The notes under the pieces were generated by a model, which worked only from the letters and a program-made list of their open reading frames with translations, searched no databases and had not been told where the DNA came from. Below are positions 1 through 12,009 of a DNA stretch of 64,000 nt, piece by piece (within the stretch, counting starts at the first letter, position 1; the number at the start of each line of letters is the position of its first letter). Origin of the DNA: Gymnopus androsaceus JB14 (taxonomy: Eukaryota > Basidiomycota > Agaricomycetes > Agaricales > Omphalotaceae); NCBI GenBank assembly GCA_009733575.1, contig ML769665.1, forward strand, positions 24,356 through 88,355, in the 5' to 3' direction. Both the position numbers and the translations under genes were made by a program.

Positions 1-1616
1 ACCAGAGACTTTTCTGCTTCATCATCTCAGCCTATGCCCCAAAGTTTTCGCAATTGATGCTGGAGTATACCCTCAAGCCAGTTATGCATAAATCCAAGGA
101 TAGTATGCCAGACAGGATCCCGGTAAGGTAAGCGATGCAAAGAGGTCCACCGCACTCCTGTTGCAGTGGCTTGGCGCTTGGCATCAGCTTTTGTGGTCAT
201 ATTAAGCCAAGCTTGTGCCTGCTGCAGCACCTCAACTCCAGTTCTATTGGTAAATGCAGTCAAATCAAGGCATTCAATCTGATCAGCCTTGCAGTGGCAG
301 AAGGAACAAAGACATTCAGCAGAGTGTGAAAGAAAGCCACCAGCTCTCGAGGTAGCAGGCAAATCTGCAATGAGAGGAATTACTCTAGTTTGTACAAAAA
401 CACCATTTGCATGGCGGTATGTGATGATAGCACTTTCCTGGTGCTTCATACTGAAGAATTGTTTGAATGACAGGATCAAGCAGATGTATAAGGCGCACAG
501 CATCATGGCTTCATGGGTGAAGGAGTAAGGCCAACAATAAAGATGTTTTCTGGCAAGTACCGGACCTCTGGAGGGAGATTTAAGCAATACAAGATCATAG
601 CTCCACATGAAACAATTTTTCCTGTGTTAATATCAGTTTCAGTGCTGAATTTGACTCTATATATTCAAAACATACCTGCAATTTTGTTTGTGTAAGGATT
701 AAACCAGTCTATATAGAGACCAAATACTATATGATATCTGTGACCTGAAGAAAATCTTGCAGGTCCTTCCAGGCAGGACTATCCTGCAAGTCATGCATTT
801 CTTGACCAAAAGCAGCTAGGTGTCCGAAGAAATGTGCTTTCCAAGTGATCCTCAATTGACCGTCTAGAAAGAAAAAAGTGCAACCAGGACTCAAAATTCT
901 GAGTATTGTATAATGTTTTAGGAACAGAGCGAGGGTTCCGACCAAACTGCTGCAGTCGCCAAAGCTCTGAATTACATACCCTAGCACTGGGGGGACTCCC
1001 TCCTGCTGCAATGCAATGGTATTAATCCTGTATAAATAGTGTAGCATTTTGGACAGCAAGAGGTCCGAATGATATCTGGCTCACTGCTGTGGATGTGGTA
1101 TGCTGTGTGCAAATCATGGGGAATCTGAATTTCAGGAAGTTTGATATGAATTCCATTCAAGGCCAATGCAACTTGCAGAAAATTGAAGATTGTGGACAGA
1201 ATGAAGTGAATGGCCTTGAGAATAATATTTGCTGTCTCTCGACTAACACCAGCTTTGAGATTGAGCCAAATAACCAGTGTGCAGCAAAGGTTGACAATAG
1301 ATGATGTGTCTAGAGTAAGTTCTATAGATGGGTCAATCCCTGTGCATTGTAATTCTGAAATCGGTAACAGACCTGTAACCTTTTCTATAGGAGATGGCTT
1401 GAGTGGTGACTGACTCTGTGGTTTAACAGCTGCCTGAAATACTTTTGCTGCCCTTTTTTCATGCTCAATCCTAGTAGAAGCACTAACATTGCAGCCTGGC
1501 TGGCTGACACCATTGATGATAACCTGCTTGTTCCTACAATAAGAGCAAGTGCAGATGACCATCTTGAGCACATGCAAAGAAGTAAAGGGAAAGGAAAAAG
1601 CAACAATCAACACCAA
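1..1616 (-). pseudogene. Tnp2-family (CACTA-type) transposase, decayed, runs off the left edge
   Basis: On the minus strand, three coding blocks in different frames (about 1616-981, 1059-727, 608-27) give one recognisable order. The N-terminal block carries a short Cys motif (CTCSYC at about 1550-1570) followed by a TRIEHEKR-like stretch, as in the N-terminal zinc-ribbon part of agaricomycete Tnp2 transposases. The last block reads through CLCSFCHCK and GFMHNWLEGILQHQLR, which I recognise from the central Tnp2 domain (cut-and-paste transposase of CACTA elements). The catalytic C-terminal half would lie left of the window. Some frame changes may be introns, others are probably mutations; the large number of stops in between favours a relic. 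No CACTA terminal repeat was found. Family assignment is from memory of motif style, not a search. Confidence 0.55.
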
Positions 1617-4075
1617 TACAACCCATACTTATATACTTGGTGAAATCCCACAGGCAGTCCAGCAAAAAAAAAGTCCCGATCACTAGGAACTTATCACAGG
1701 TCTAAATTAGAAGCAACTGATCCATTGGTAGATGCCACACCCATTCCATTGAGTCCAGTGTTGGTTACATGTGCTGGTGTATGATGCCGGCAGTCTCTGT
1801 CTGGGACCTCTCTCAGATGCAATCTCCTGAGATTGCACTATTTGGTTTATCTAGAAACTGCTCATTCTTTGCCTGTATAAGTATTTCATTTACAATGAGT
1901 CTTTACACTGATGTCTACTATGTATTGTTAACTAAGCAGGAGGGTCATTGTTTTCACTCTGCAGTTGCTCCATGTAATTGAAGAAATAAGTCTGGGTGCT
2001 CAGCATGGCATCATCTTGCCATCATTTCCCATGTCAAGCCATGTGGCATGTTTCTGGTATGCGATAGAGATTGCCCACCTTGTGAGGTAGGCGGAAACAG
2101 TCAGCTTCAAAAAAATTTAAATTCAGAAAATTATTTCAAAACCCCGGCCACCCGGGTCCTATCTGAGGCACGGGAGCTGGGAATCGGATAATCAATATGT
2201 ACTCAACTTACAGAATGCAATAAATGAGCGTATATTTGTAAGGAGTGCAGTAATATTTAGAACATACCTGAAGGTCTATCCACGGATGGGGTCATAGCGC
2301 CCACCAATGCGACGAGGACTGTCAATTGAAGTCAAATCATCCTCCTCCACAATCAACTCGCTAAGGCTCATGGCTTCACAGACGACACCACAGGTGTGCT
2401 CTTTGATAAAGCTATTGATTCCTTTCTTGCCGCAATCACCGCATCCAGATTGGCTAGAAAAAATCAATGGTTGTTAAAGCACTCTTCAACTTGGAATGTA
2501 TATATAACTCACCCTGTAGTAGTGTGCGTCATTGGGTCAAAGAGTACCAGGAAGTTTGCACAACTGGGCTGTAGTTTACGAAGCAAACTGGTTGTTGAAC
2601 AGTGACAAGGGGGTTGTATCATAGGATTTGGATGTGACCCTCGATATAGATTAGATCAGGGTTATAGTACCAAAGAAGATTAAGTGGTCATGGTTATCAA
2701 GCGGAATGAGGCTGTTAACTGAACAGTTGAAACGCACAGGGGACATTAGGAAGTGTACACTTCCTAACAGTACTTGCAGAAGGATGGAGGGAGATAATGT
2801 AGAACAACCTGGGGAACCGTGTGTGATTAAACCACAATTGATTAAAGAAAGCAATAACATGCACCAGAAACCATTGCCACTCCTACTGAGAATCTTCAAC
2901 CAACTACTTTCCAGAAGGGAGCAACTGAATGGAGAGAGAAAGGAGAGAATATGACGCTGTAGCCTTATGCAAGGAATGTATACTATAATAGATTATTTAG
3001 TTAGTATATAAAGTCAACAATAATTGCCCCCGAACCAGCCATTCCAGTTGTTTCACCACCCTTGAGTTCAAGGCCGGGCCCTTGGAATAAAGCCCAACCT
3101 CTACTCCCTTCAAGACAGCTGTCTGACCATACTAAACTGTTTTGGAGGCAAAAAGGAAGGCTTACCAGAAGTAAGGAGCCACTGTTGTGGCTGCGGTTTG
3201 CATATGAGTTGGTTTGAATCAACAAACATGAATGCCGCAGCAAGACATGCCTAGTGACATGACAGTCCGCCAATACCGCTCCTGCAAGATGCAGGCATCG
3301 AGACAAGATATAAGTGCAATGGAAAAGCAACTGCAAGTTCAAGGCGGAAACTAAAGTTTGTTAAAAGTGCCTCTGGCACTCCCTGATCTCCGTAGCCCGC
3401 AAGGAGACTTCTTGGAACAGGGTCAATCATTTAGATCCATGCTAGAGCACGGGCTTGTGTGTGGTTGTCCACAGAGGTTTGGATTAGGTTGGTGCTGATT
3501 GGTCCCGGAGTTGGTTTGAATAAACAACAAACGCCACAGCAAGGTGCGCCCAGTGACGTGACAGTCCACCAATGGAGTCTACAGCCCGGAAAACCTCGGG
3601 TGGCTGGGGTTTCAAATAATTTTTCAAATTTAGAATTTTTTAAAGCTGGCAGTTCCTGCCTACCGCAGCCCTGAGGCCCACCTCTTGCATCCAAGCCCAT
3701 CCGAGCAGTAATGGGAAAATTTCCATGGTTGTGAATTGTATATGTGTTTCTGAAACAAAAGTTGGTGCATGGCAAGGCACTGTAAGGCAGCACAATAAGG
3801 AAAAAGTTGGGGGAGGACTCGGAAGAACAAGCCATATGGGTAAGAATGACATCATATTTACGAGCCAAAGAAGAATTGAGTTGATGGAATGTCACGCATG
3901 TGCATTGACCAGTGCATTGGCAGGTGCATTTAAGGCACCGGACTTTTAGGTGCATCGGACCTTGCCCCCAGTGTCAAGGAAGCACGCTTTCTTCTGAGGA
4001 TGTGGATCAGAGTTTTGGGCCCTGGAATGGCAGGATTTTGAGTAATGGGAGTAGTTGGACATGGATGCCCGTGGA
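1617..4075. other. No recognisable gene; relic sequence
   Basis: I recognise no protein family here. A short minus-strand open stretch at 2276-2467, preceded by a plausible intron (donor GTGAGT near 2511, acceptor TTTCTAG near 2460), could be an exon pair of an unknown gene fragment. A direct repeat of about 70 bp occurs at 3206-3283 and 3508-3575 (GAGTTGGTTTGAAT start, then GTGACRTGACAGTCC). An imperfect inverted pair, each with AAAATTATTT next to CCGGCCACCCG-like sequence, sits near 2105-2160 and 3590-3645 and may mark a decayed TIR element of about 1.5 kb. The sequence before 4076 is where the LTR retrotransposon inserted. Confidence 0.4.
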
Positions 4076-4081
4076 GCTTGC
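4076..4081. other. Target-site duplication of the LTR element (5' copy)
   Basis: GCTTGC immediately before the first LTR base and again at 13637-13642 immediately after the second LTR. Removing the element joins a minus-strand coding fragment (13643 onward) to the sequence left of 4076. Confidence 0.75.
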
Positions 4082-4277
4082 TGTAACGCCCCGTTCCCTT
4101 ATGCATACATTGTTATGTTATCTTTTAATTCATTCATGTTACTATATAAATGTCACTTTATGTCACTCGTACTTTAGCTTTACACCATCACCCGCCGAGA
4201 ATACCTAGACAAATATACAGTCCAGTTGTGTTCTTTTGGGTGAAAGTAAGCTCTGACCTCTCCGAGGTCTTATACTT
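4082..4277 (+). repeat. 5' LTR
   Basis: Begins TGTAACGCCC and ends at TATACTT, 196 bp, nearly identical to 13440-13636. It contains a TATA-like box and could drive transcription of the element. Confidence 0.8.
4143..4150 (+). promoter_or_regulatory. TATA-like box in the 5' LTR
   Basis: TATATAAA about 60 bp inside the LTR; the same box is preserved in the 3' LTR. It is the best candidate core promoter for the element transcript. Assignment rests on sequence match and position only. Confidence 0.45.
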
Positions 4278-4401
4278 TTTTGAACATCTTGCAATACTCT
4301 TCGTATTCCGTGTTCTTTACTTGTGCTAAACACAAGTGACATCAAAGCGTAACTTTGCGCGATCAAAATTAAAGTTTTTTAATTTCACAAAACCCGGTCC
4401 T

Positions 4402-6909
4402 ATGACCAAGTCCACCTACGAGTCCGAGAATCATTACGATTCTCTCCACAACCGCGACGACGTTCAAAACATTGTCAACAACTTGAACACACATGCTCCC
4501 GAGCATATGTGGCAGAGTGACACTAATCTAGTGTCAAAACGGAACGCTCCCTTGGAGCCGTTCAGTTCCGACCTCTCCTTGTCTGTTGAATTCCTTCAAT
4601 AGATGAGAAACGTCGCTCGTGCCTGTGCGGAAGCACAAGAAATGAGCATAAACGTAGCCCGTGAGTTTTCAAAACTCATGGATACGTTGGTAAATACAAT
4701 GAGTCCAGGAACTCCTCCTGGAATTCAATTGCACTCGGATGTAGAATCTACATCCCGTTCGAGATCAACATCGCCTGTGGTGACGAGACCCCGAATAGTG
4801 CCGGTGGAACTGAGTGACCACCATTCTGGGATTGCGACCTCAATTCCTGACGTTTTGTCAGGAATTAAGAACCGTGAACCAGTAGCCACAGCTACCAGTC
4901 ATCTGGGCTTAGCCTCAGACACGAATGTTCATTACATTTGTCAATGCCCTGCGACGTTTGACGAAAGTCAGGCCGTACCAACGGCCAAATGGGATAGGAT
5001 CCGTGATCCTACCCCAATACGCAAAATATCCGAGGTAGTTACTTCGCCGATAGTTGCGTTTGCGCAAACGGCAATGGTACTGGATACCAACGCCAATGAC
5101 CCTGCCACTGTGCAGGTGAACACAGCAGCAAATGCTGCAGATCCACCTTCCGTTGATTCTCAACAGAATTGGGAAGACCGAGTCGCTAAACAGCAACTCA
5201 GAAACAACGACCTCCAAAATTCCGGAGTGTCCAACATCCTCGACCAGGGTATTGGCTTCGACAGAAGCGGATATCCTGTCGACAAAGCCCACACTCCCCG
5301 TGAGGTGTGGGATCGGAGGGAAGAAATGTTTCTTCCTCCAAGGCAAGAGATTGCCGCAGCTGTTGCTGCAACTCAACTCCAACGGAGTTGGGAAAACCGA
5401 GTCGCTAACCAGCAACTCAGAAACAATGACCTCCGAAAATCTGGAGTGTCTAATATTCCCGACCAGGGAATCGGCTTCAATAGAAGTGGATACCCTGTCG
5501 ACAAGTCCCACACTCCTCGTGAAGTGTGGGTTAGAAGGGAGGACATGTATCATCCCCAATACACTGGTAGAGTGGGCTATGCACCCACCAACCAGCAGAA
5601 TCCACAATACAATTGTGGGTTCCAAGCAGGTTCGGTAAACCGAACTCGAAACAATTCTCACATAAGTGAGGATAGGAAACTCCAGGGAGGACATAGTCCT
5701 CCAGGTGGTAATGGTCCCCCCGGGGACAATGGAGATGTTGACGGCGACGGAAGGGACGACAAGAGTTGTAAAGGCAAAAAGCCTGCCCGTCGTCACCGCA
5801 CGCCTTGGGATGATTCATCCGAAGGTGAATCTCCACCTCCCCCTCCACCATCATCACCATCATCCTCTTCTGAGGACTCTTCGTCGTCAGACGACGACTG
5901 GATAGGTGCATTTGCACCTAATAACAAGTTTCTTGACAAGAAAGTACGTCGCAAATTGCGACGTAAAGCCATCACGAAACTTCGAGCAAGAACTGACGAC
6001 GATGAACATTGTGAGTCCTGGCTCAAGGGTATTCTACGAGAATACCAAAAACAAATCCGGCACTACTGCAACCATGAAATGGTCCAGAGTACTGAGATGC
6101 CCAAGAGCATCAAGATCCCGAATCCTTCCAGATTTACAGGATCAAACAAGGTCGAAGAGTTCGACACCTGGCTTTTGGCCCTCCTCCAATGGATCGTGAT
6201 TTCACGATTAGTTGGAAAGGTCAACGACAACCAATGCGTCCAAGTCGTAGGAAGTTTCCTCGACAAGGACGCATTATGCTGGTACAACAATGAAGTTACA
6301 GGACTTCATCGTTCCCAGCTGCATTGGACTTTCGAGAAAGTCATACTAGGGCTATTCGCCCGATTTGTGCAAGCTACAACTATACACGTAGTGGCTGAAA
6401 AGTTCGAGGCTACCGAGTACGATCCTGAAAAGGGCGTACAGGCGTATAAAGCCGAACTTCAGCGGTGGGGGTCAAGAATGACCTGCCCACCTAACTCTTA
6501 TGCCCTCAGGAAGAAATTCCTGGACGGGCTGCCCACATTTATCATCTCAGAAATGATAGAACATGGCGCATCTCCCGAGCGTGCTATACTTAGCAAGATG
6601 GTGAAGACAGTGGAGTGAATGGAGGACAACAAGGTCCTTGAAAATTTCTACCTGACGTCAAGGACGTCAGTGGAAGAGCCAGACGACTTTGGATATAAAT
6701 CCAACGTCGAATGGCATGCTCAAGAGGAGATTGTAGGTCATCATTGGGATGGAGACAATCTCGTGTTCCATACAGAATGGAACACTGACGAAGGTGTTGG
6801 GGATCCTGGAAAGGATCCAACAGCAGCTCTAGATAAATATCTAGAGCAGCATGGAGTTACCGACTGGCGGGAACTACCACGCGGCAATTCCTCGGAATTG
6901 TCAAATTGA
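4402..6909 (+). pseudogene. gag-like polyprotein with two in-frame stop codons
   Basis: One continuous frame from ATG 4402 (an upstream in-frame ATG lies at 4336) to the TGA ending at 6909, interrupted only by TAG at 4600-4602 and TGA at 6616-6618. Around residues 250-400 a 73-residue unit occurs twice (starts near 5161 and 5381; WEDRVAKQQLRNND then GYPVDK and PREVW). Then come a Ser/Asp/Pro-rich hinge (5815-5915) and a retrotransposon gag-type helical domain (about 6110-6600; FTGSNKVEEFDTWLLALLQW, DALCWYNNEV). Gag proteins form the virus-like particle that packages element RNA. No CCHC knuckle and no protease follow. Both stops are one transition away from a sense codon (CAG to TAG; TGG or CGA to TGA). 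Without readthrough the protein would be split in three. Confidence 0.7.
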
Positions 6910-7005
6910 CGCGCCTACAGTGATCCATTGCGGAGGCACCGCCACAAATCACACGGCGGCAGCTTTGGGATTTCAACTGAAATTCCAACTTGAAGCTGAA
7001 CGTTG

Positions 7006-9387
7006 ATGATGGCTGACCGCCAAACGCCTTCCGCGCCTCCTGCATCGGACCAGTCTTTGACTGGGCCCCAAAATGCCTTTACAGGCAACACAACCGACGT
7101 TGGACCCAGTCCAATGTCCTATCCCAGTGGCTTTACGCCACATCCTCCATCGTATCCTCCCCAATCCCAATTCCCATTCGCTCATCCTCCTCCTTCCCAA
7201 GCACATTACGCGCCATTAAACCCTGGTTTCTCTAACCATGGCTTTCAATCGCAATCTCAAGGATCCAATCCTTTGAGCTTTGTGTTTGGTTCGATCCTGC
7301 CTTCAGCTGGATCGAACCCCAACTTTGCAGCTGGATACAATCCAGCGGCGATGGCTGGTACGTCCACGCCATCCTACTCGCAAATGCCGATGTTTGGACA
7401 AGCGCCAAACTCGGTTATGCACCCTCCGTACCCTGGAGGTTCCATGGTTAATCCATGGACCTTCAATGAGAGTTTGGGCACCGTAATTCATGCACGGGGT
7501 ACATGCTCTCAGTGTGATGCTTTTGTATCACACTTGCTTCCGGCGTTCGTCGACGACAAGCCCTCTTTCAGAGCTGCCACAAGCAGACACGTCGATTACT
7601 ATCGACGGTCTGCAGTGGGAAATATCCCTGCTGGTGGAGACGTAGCATCTCTCACCCAGCGTATCGGCGAGTTGAGTGCTGAGCTTGCCAGCGAGCAACT
7701 CGGATACGAGGATTTACATCGTAAATACTACGACGGTGAAGACAACCTCGCACATTTGCGAGATGAACGAGACCGTTTGCATGTTCAACGCGATAGCCTC
7801 AAAGCGGAAGTAGGCCAGCTTCGAGAGCAAGTCTCTCGTCGGCGAGCCCACAACCAGGGACTTGATTCTCAAGCTCCCGAATATGATTCCCCAGACCGTC
7901 ACGGTAAGCGCAAGTGCACTACCGGAGATGGTCCTTCTACAGCTCCCACTACTGCTTCGTCCCAGAACGAAGATGAGGAGATGCTGTCCTCTGCAGGTAT
8001 TGACCCAGTCGAAACCACGGCGGGAGAGACGGAGCCAGTGCTCAGTTTCCCCCCGCGTAAACAAGACCCAGTGTCTCCAGAAATCCTACCTGACAGTGGA
8101 TATCATACCTCCAAGGGCTACATTGTCTATGGCAATGAAGCTACGGACGCACAACGCAACAATCAATTGGGATTACCAATTGCTCGAGGGGGCAAAGAAG
8201 CCCACGCCGACATCAAGAAGGCTGAGGAAGTTACCTTGGCCATCCAATACCTGTGGTTGGCTCGCATACTGCGAGACTTCAACGATTCTGGTGTTAACAC
8301 CGGAAATTTGCCCTGGCCTGCGTTCAAGGTTTGCAGGGACCTGTACAGGGAGGTCTGCAAGGTCCCGGCAGGTCAACGGAACGCTCTTGAGCATACCGTC
8401 TTCTCCAACTTCTTTAGGCCGCGTTTCGTAGAATACGCCTATGATCGGGACCCAAAGAGGGATAAGGGAAAGGGTCGGGCAATGCCCGAACTTGAGCTCT
8501 CCTCTTCTTACACGGAGGGGAGTCTCCCCACTGCTATTACAAGTGGAAGGGCTACGTCTTCCACTTCGTCAATTCAAGCTTCGTTGTCTAAGACGACAAT
8601 CTCGAGGAGGAGACCGGGAGGTCAGACGGGATTGAAAAATCCCGCTAAATCTGACCCACCGGAAGCCTGGGCGCGGTATTATCATGTCCACCCTAATACA
8701 ATGCCCCCAGGCATTGTTTGTGATTCTAGTAATCACATTTCCTTATGCAGTGTCCGAGGACGTATCCTCGTTCATAACCGGGCACCCAAACTGCCACAAG
8801 GAACGATCGCTCTTGAGCGAAATTGTTTCCTCCTTCTGTCGGCGGAGTTGTTTGCAACTCCAGGACTGTACGCCTCATTGATCATGTCAACAGGGGCTAC
8901 AGTGGCCCCGGAAATTACGGTGTCCACCTTCCCGGATGACACACGAAACGCTACATTGGAGGATGTAGCGAGATTCTATGCCTCCCAAGGCATCACTGTC
9001 CTGATGGGGGAAGACACTGCTGTCTTCGCCCTCACATGGATCATAGCTTTCCGTCCATCGGATAGCTTAACAGTCAACAAGGCTCTCATGATTCGAGGCC
9101 GAGTTGAGAGTGCACTGTCCACGGGGAATGTTCCCGCTGGACTCAATGATAACATGTGGGCACCTGAGGGCTTAGTCTCTCGTCCAAGTCATCCCATTCC
9201 CAGGGTAGGGTTCTTCCCCGCACCTCTCATCACAGATGATGGTGGTCTGTCCTACGACAGTCCACCAAATGCGATTGCGTCGAGTAGTAACTCGGCAGGA
9301 GCCTCTGGCTCTTCTTCATCTAACACCGCTTCGGCCCAGTCCAAAGTACCGCCCACCGCCCCCATGGAGGGAATCAATGGTAATTAA
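7006..9387 (+). CDS. Intact 793-aa protein of unknown function inside the LTR element
   Basis: A single open frame with tandem ATGs at 7006 and 7009. I do not recognise a catalytic domain. Residues 1-165 are rich in Pro, Ser, Gln and Tyr and look disordered; a single CSQC pair sits near 168. About residues 215-282 form a strong heptad-type coiled coil (IGELSAELASEQ, LRDERDRLHVQRDSLKAEV). A charged, disordered linker follows, then two folded-looking blocks (about 375-485, with IQYLWLARILRDFND and FKVCRDLYREVCKV; and 560-715, with NCFLLLSAELFATPGLY and ALTWIIAFRPSDS), and a Ser-rich tail. It lies 96 bp after the gag frame, is on the same strand and has no stop codon, unlike gag. It could be a captured host gene or a second structural protein of the element. 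Similar long hypothetical proteins exist in agaricomycetes as far as I recall. Confidence 0.7.
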   Translation: MMADRQTPSAPPASDQSLTGPQNAFTGNTTDVGPSPMSYPSGFTPHPPSYPPQSQFPFAHPPPSQAHYAPLNPGFSNHGFQSQSQGSNPLSFVFGSILPSAGSNPNFAAGYNPAAMAGTSTPSYSQMPMFGQAPNSVMHPPYPGGSMVNPWTFNESLGTVIHARGTCSQCDAFVSHLLPAFVDDKPSFRAATSRHVDYYRRSAVGNIPAGGDVASLTQRIGELSAELASEQLGYEDLHRKYYDGEDNLAHLRDERDRLHVQRDSLKAEVGQLREQVSRRRAHNQGLDSQAPEYDSPDRHGKRKCTTGDGPSTAPTTASSQNEDEEMLSSAGIDPVETTAGETEPVLSFPPRKQDPVSPEILPDSGYHTSKGYIVYGNEATDAQRNNQLGLPIARGGKEAHADIKKAEEVTLAIQYLWLARILRDFNDSGVNTGNLPWPAFKVCRDLYREVCKVPAGQRNALEHTVFSNFFRPRFVEYAYDRDPKRDKGKGRAMPELELSSSYTEGSLPTAITSGRATSSTSSIQASLSKTTISRRRPGGQTGLKNPAKSDPPEAWARYYHVHPNTMPPGIVCDSSNHISLCSVRGRILVHNRAPKLPQGTIALERNCFLLLSAELFATPGLYASLIMSTGATVAPEITVSTFPDDTRNATLEDVARFYASQGITVLMGEDTAVFALTWIIAFRPSDSLTVNKALMIRGRVESALSTGNVPAGLNDNMWAPEGLVSRPSHPIPRVGFFPAPLITDDGGLSYDSPPNAIASSSNSAGASGSSSSNTASAQSKVPPTAPMEGINGN

Positions 9388-9406
9388 CCGTCCCGTTGTA
9401 CTACCA

Positions 9407-9439
9407 GCGCTCACCTCAACACGCTATTGAGGTGAGTGC
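9407..9439 (+). repeat. Hairpin downstream of the unknown ORF, loop CACGCTA
   Basis: CTCACCTCAA pairs with TTGAGGTGAG around a CACGCTA loop; the stem extends to 13 bp with one wobble pair. It resembles three hairpins at 13251-13380, on the other side of the nested insertion. Confidence 0.6.
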
Positions 9440-9460
9440 ACTAGATGCTGCTAGTCTTAA

Positions 9461-10620
9461 GCTAAATATCCCAATAAGTGTTGGGGAACGTTTTGCAATT
9501 TGACCTGATAAAATCAAAGAAAAAAAAATTTTGCCCCAGGACACTATTTGCCAAATATTCTGATAGGGGGTGGATCATCCTCGGGTGCTGCTGCCGTTTG
9601 ATCGGCACAACGGCAAACTTGTGGATTCCGTTTCCACCCTTCCCAGGGCGCTTATTTGCTTGTTTTGCTAAATATTTGGCATATTAACTAGCTTCTGGCT
9701 CTTTTGCCAAATATTTGGCATTGTTAATGCTATTGTCAAAAGTGGCGGGATTTGTGCGCAAGCCCGCCCACCAGCAACCATATCACTGGGCGCTTATGGG
9801 CGCTTATTTCCCGAAAAAAGTCGGTTATTGGGCTGCATAAATCTTCAAAAAATCATAAAAAATGTCGAAAATATTCAGGGATGCATTGATGCATACTGGC
9901 ACTCAATTTGCATATGGTACAGGATCTTTTGCAAAATATCTCGATCACACTATACTGGGGGGCATGTACCTGGCCTCTGTCACTCACTTTCCCACGAAAA
10001 AAAACCAAAAAAAAATAGGTTACTGGGCTTGATAAATCATGAAAAAATCATGAAAAATCTCGAAAATATTCAGGGGTGCATTGATGCACACCATTGCTTA
10101 ATTTAAATATGGTACAGGATCTTTTGCAAAACATCTTGATCACACTATATTGAGGGGCATATACCTGGCATCTGGCACTTATTTTCCTGTGAAAAAAACA
10201 AAAACATAGGTTACTGGGCTTGATAAATCATGATAAATATCAAAGATATTCAGGGGTACATTGATGCACACCAGTACTTAATTTACATATGGTACAGGAT
10301 CTTTTGCAAAACATCTTGATCACACTATATTGAGGGGCACATACCTGGCATCTGGCACTTATTTTCCTGTGAAAAAAAACATAGGTTACTGGGCTTGGTA
10401 GATCATGATAAATATCGAAAATATTCAGGGGTACATTGATGCACACCAGTACTTAATTTACATATGGTACAGGATCTTTTGCAAAGGATTGTGATCATAC
10501 TATATTGGGAGGCACATACGCCCCTCTGGCACTTATTTTCCCTTGAGAATAAAATAAAATAACCTGGTTACTGGGCTTGATAAATTAATAATCATAAAAA
10601 ATACACGAAATATTCAGAGG
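9461..10620 (+). repeat. Left inverted arm with five tandem subrepeats
   Basis: Units of about 175-190 bp repeat with the same order of motifs; units become more divergent toward the centre. The outer 650 bp match the right arm in reverse complement almost base for base. Confidence 0.65.
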
Positions 10621-12009
10621 ATGGGGTTGCACTAGCACAAATTCTCACTGTATGGGGTACTTGTACAACAACTGTATGAATATAGCCATTAAAATTACCC
10701 TTTTGTACACCATTTACAGTATGGTTATGTAATCATAAGCTGTATCTTATGGGTTACAATGTGGATCCCTGACTATTAGCACTTGTAAGGAAGTACTATA
10801 CCAATTTTGATTGGGTCACAGAGGGTCTACAGTGAGGCCAAAAAAAACTTGAAGCAAATCTGTTTGATACTAACTCCCCCAAAAGTGTCCTAAAATAGCA
10901 ATCTTGGGACCCTGAGTGGAAAGTTTTACTTGGGTCACGCAGCTATACTGTGCAGTGATCAATTCAAAATTTGTTATGAGGATCACAGTCAAAAGGTATG
11001 GTGTATCAATCAACATTGTATAGTAGTAGTAATTGGTAACAGTAAATCAACTATCTAGTACCAAATACTGACCTACTAGCAATTAGTATAACTAGCATCA
11101 GTGTGCTACTAACTCAGAGTCAGTAGTTACTATTAGTAGTAAAGTATTAATTAGGTATACTGCTGTAGTAGCTCCGAGATTAGTACTAGTATAACAGTAC
11201 TTATAACTCATTACTACTACCACTGAGTTAGTTATGACTCTGAATCAGTAAGGTGTCATAACTTGGTGGCATAGTAGTACCCAGGCTATGAATACTGATA
11301 TAACTCAGTTATGAGTACTACCATAGTTGTAGTGCCAAGAAGTAGTAAGCTTGGAGCTATTAATGCTTACTTACTTTACCAGTAGTAACCAATATTGTTA
11401 GTCCTAGTAACTCCGAGTTGCCTGTACAAATTACTAGTAAGTAAACTCGTAACTCCAAGTTATTAGTGTCAGTTACTAGTACTATTGAGTTACTAGCTCA
11501 GAGTACTCTAGAGATGAGTAATGTTTGTGAATATTCATGAATATATTACTATATCCACATTCAAGATTTGTATAGTGAATTTCCATTTGTGTAAATCATC
11601 ATCTGAATGCCAACCTCCAGCAGGGCTGCTTGCCATAACCATAAACTGTCACCATATACATATTGGCTGTAGTCATATCATGATTGTACAGTTATAGGTA
11701 CAACTTTATGCTTTACTGTGAACCATAAAACAGTATGCAGCAGGCAAAGTAAAAGAAAACTAAATGTGAAGGCAATGTTTGAGATACCCTATTTTACCCC
11801 GGAAATAGCACCAGCATTGGAAGATCTCAATATTCAGTGGGCCACATGTTGTATGGTTCTTTACATATGCTTAACTGCCCTCTCCTTAGGACATCATATT
11901 ACCTATATCCAGTTCTTTTTTACTAAAGTATTCATGAATGTATCCACATTTGTGAATGAGAAATTTACAAAATGATCATCCAAATGCAAATCTATAATCT
12001 GACAATCAA

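Noticed and set aside
3431..3955. 174-codon open frame on the minus strand
   Set aside because: Low-complexity Cys/Thr-rich text without family resemblance, overlapping a direct repeat; no splice or start context.
4278..4340. 5' LTR ending at GCTAAACACA with a PBS at GTGACATCAAAGCG
   Set aside because: The 3' LTR stops at TATACTT and is followed directly by the GCTTGC duplication, which favours the shorter LTR; kept as an alternative only.
9478..10106. Open frames in the foldback arms (for example 9478-9687 and 12986-13195 minus)
   Set aside because: They are the two inverted copies of the same AT-rich arm and have no coding features; the apparent conservation comes from the inverted repeat.
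10000..10600. CRISPR-like array from regularly spaced repeats
   Set aside because: Units are about 180 bp, contiguous and eukaryotic transposon arms; no spacer structure or cas genes.
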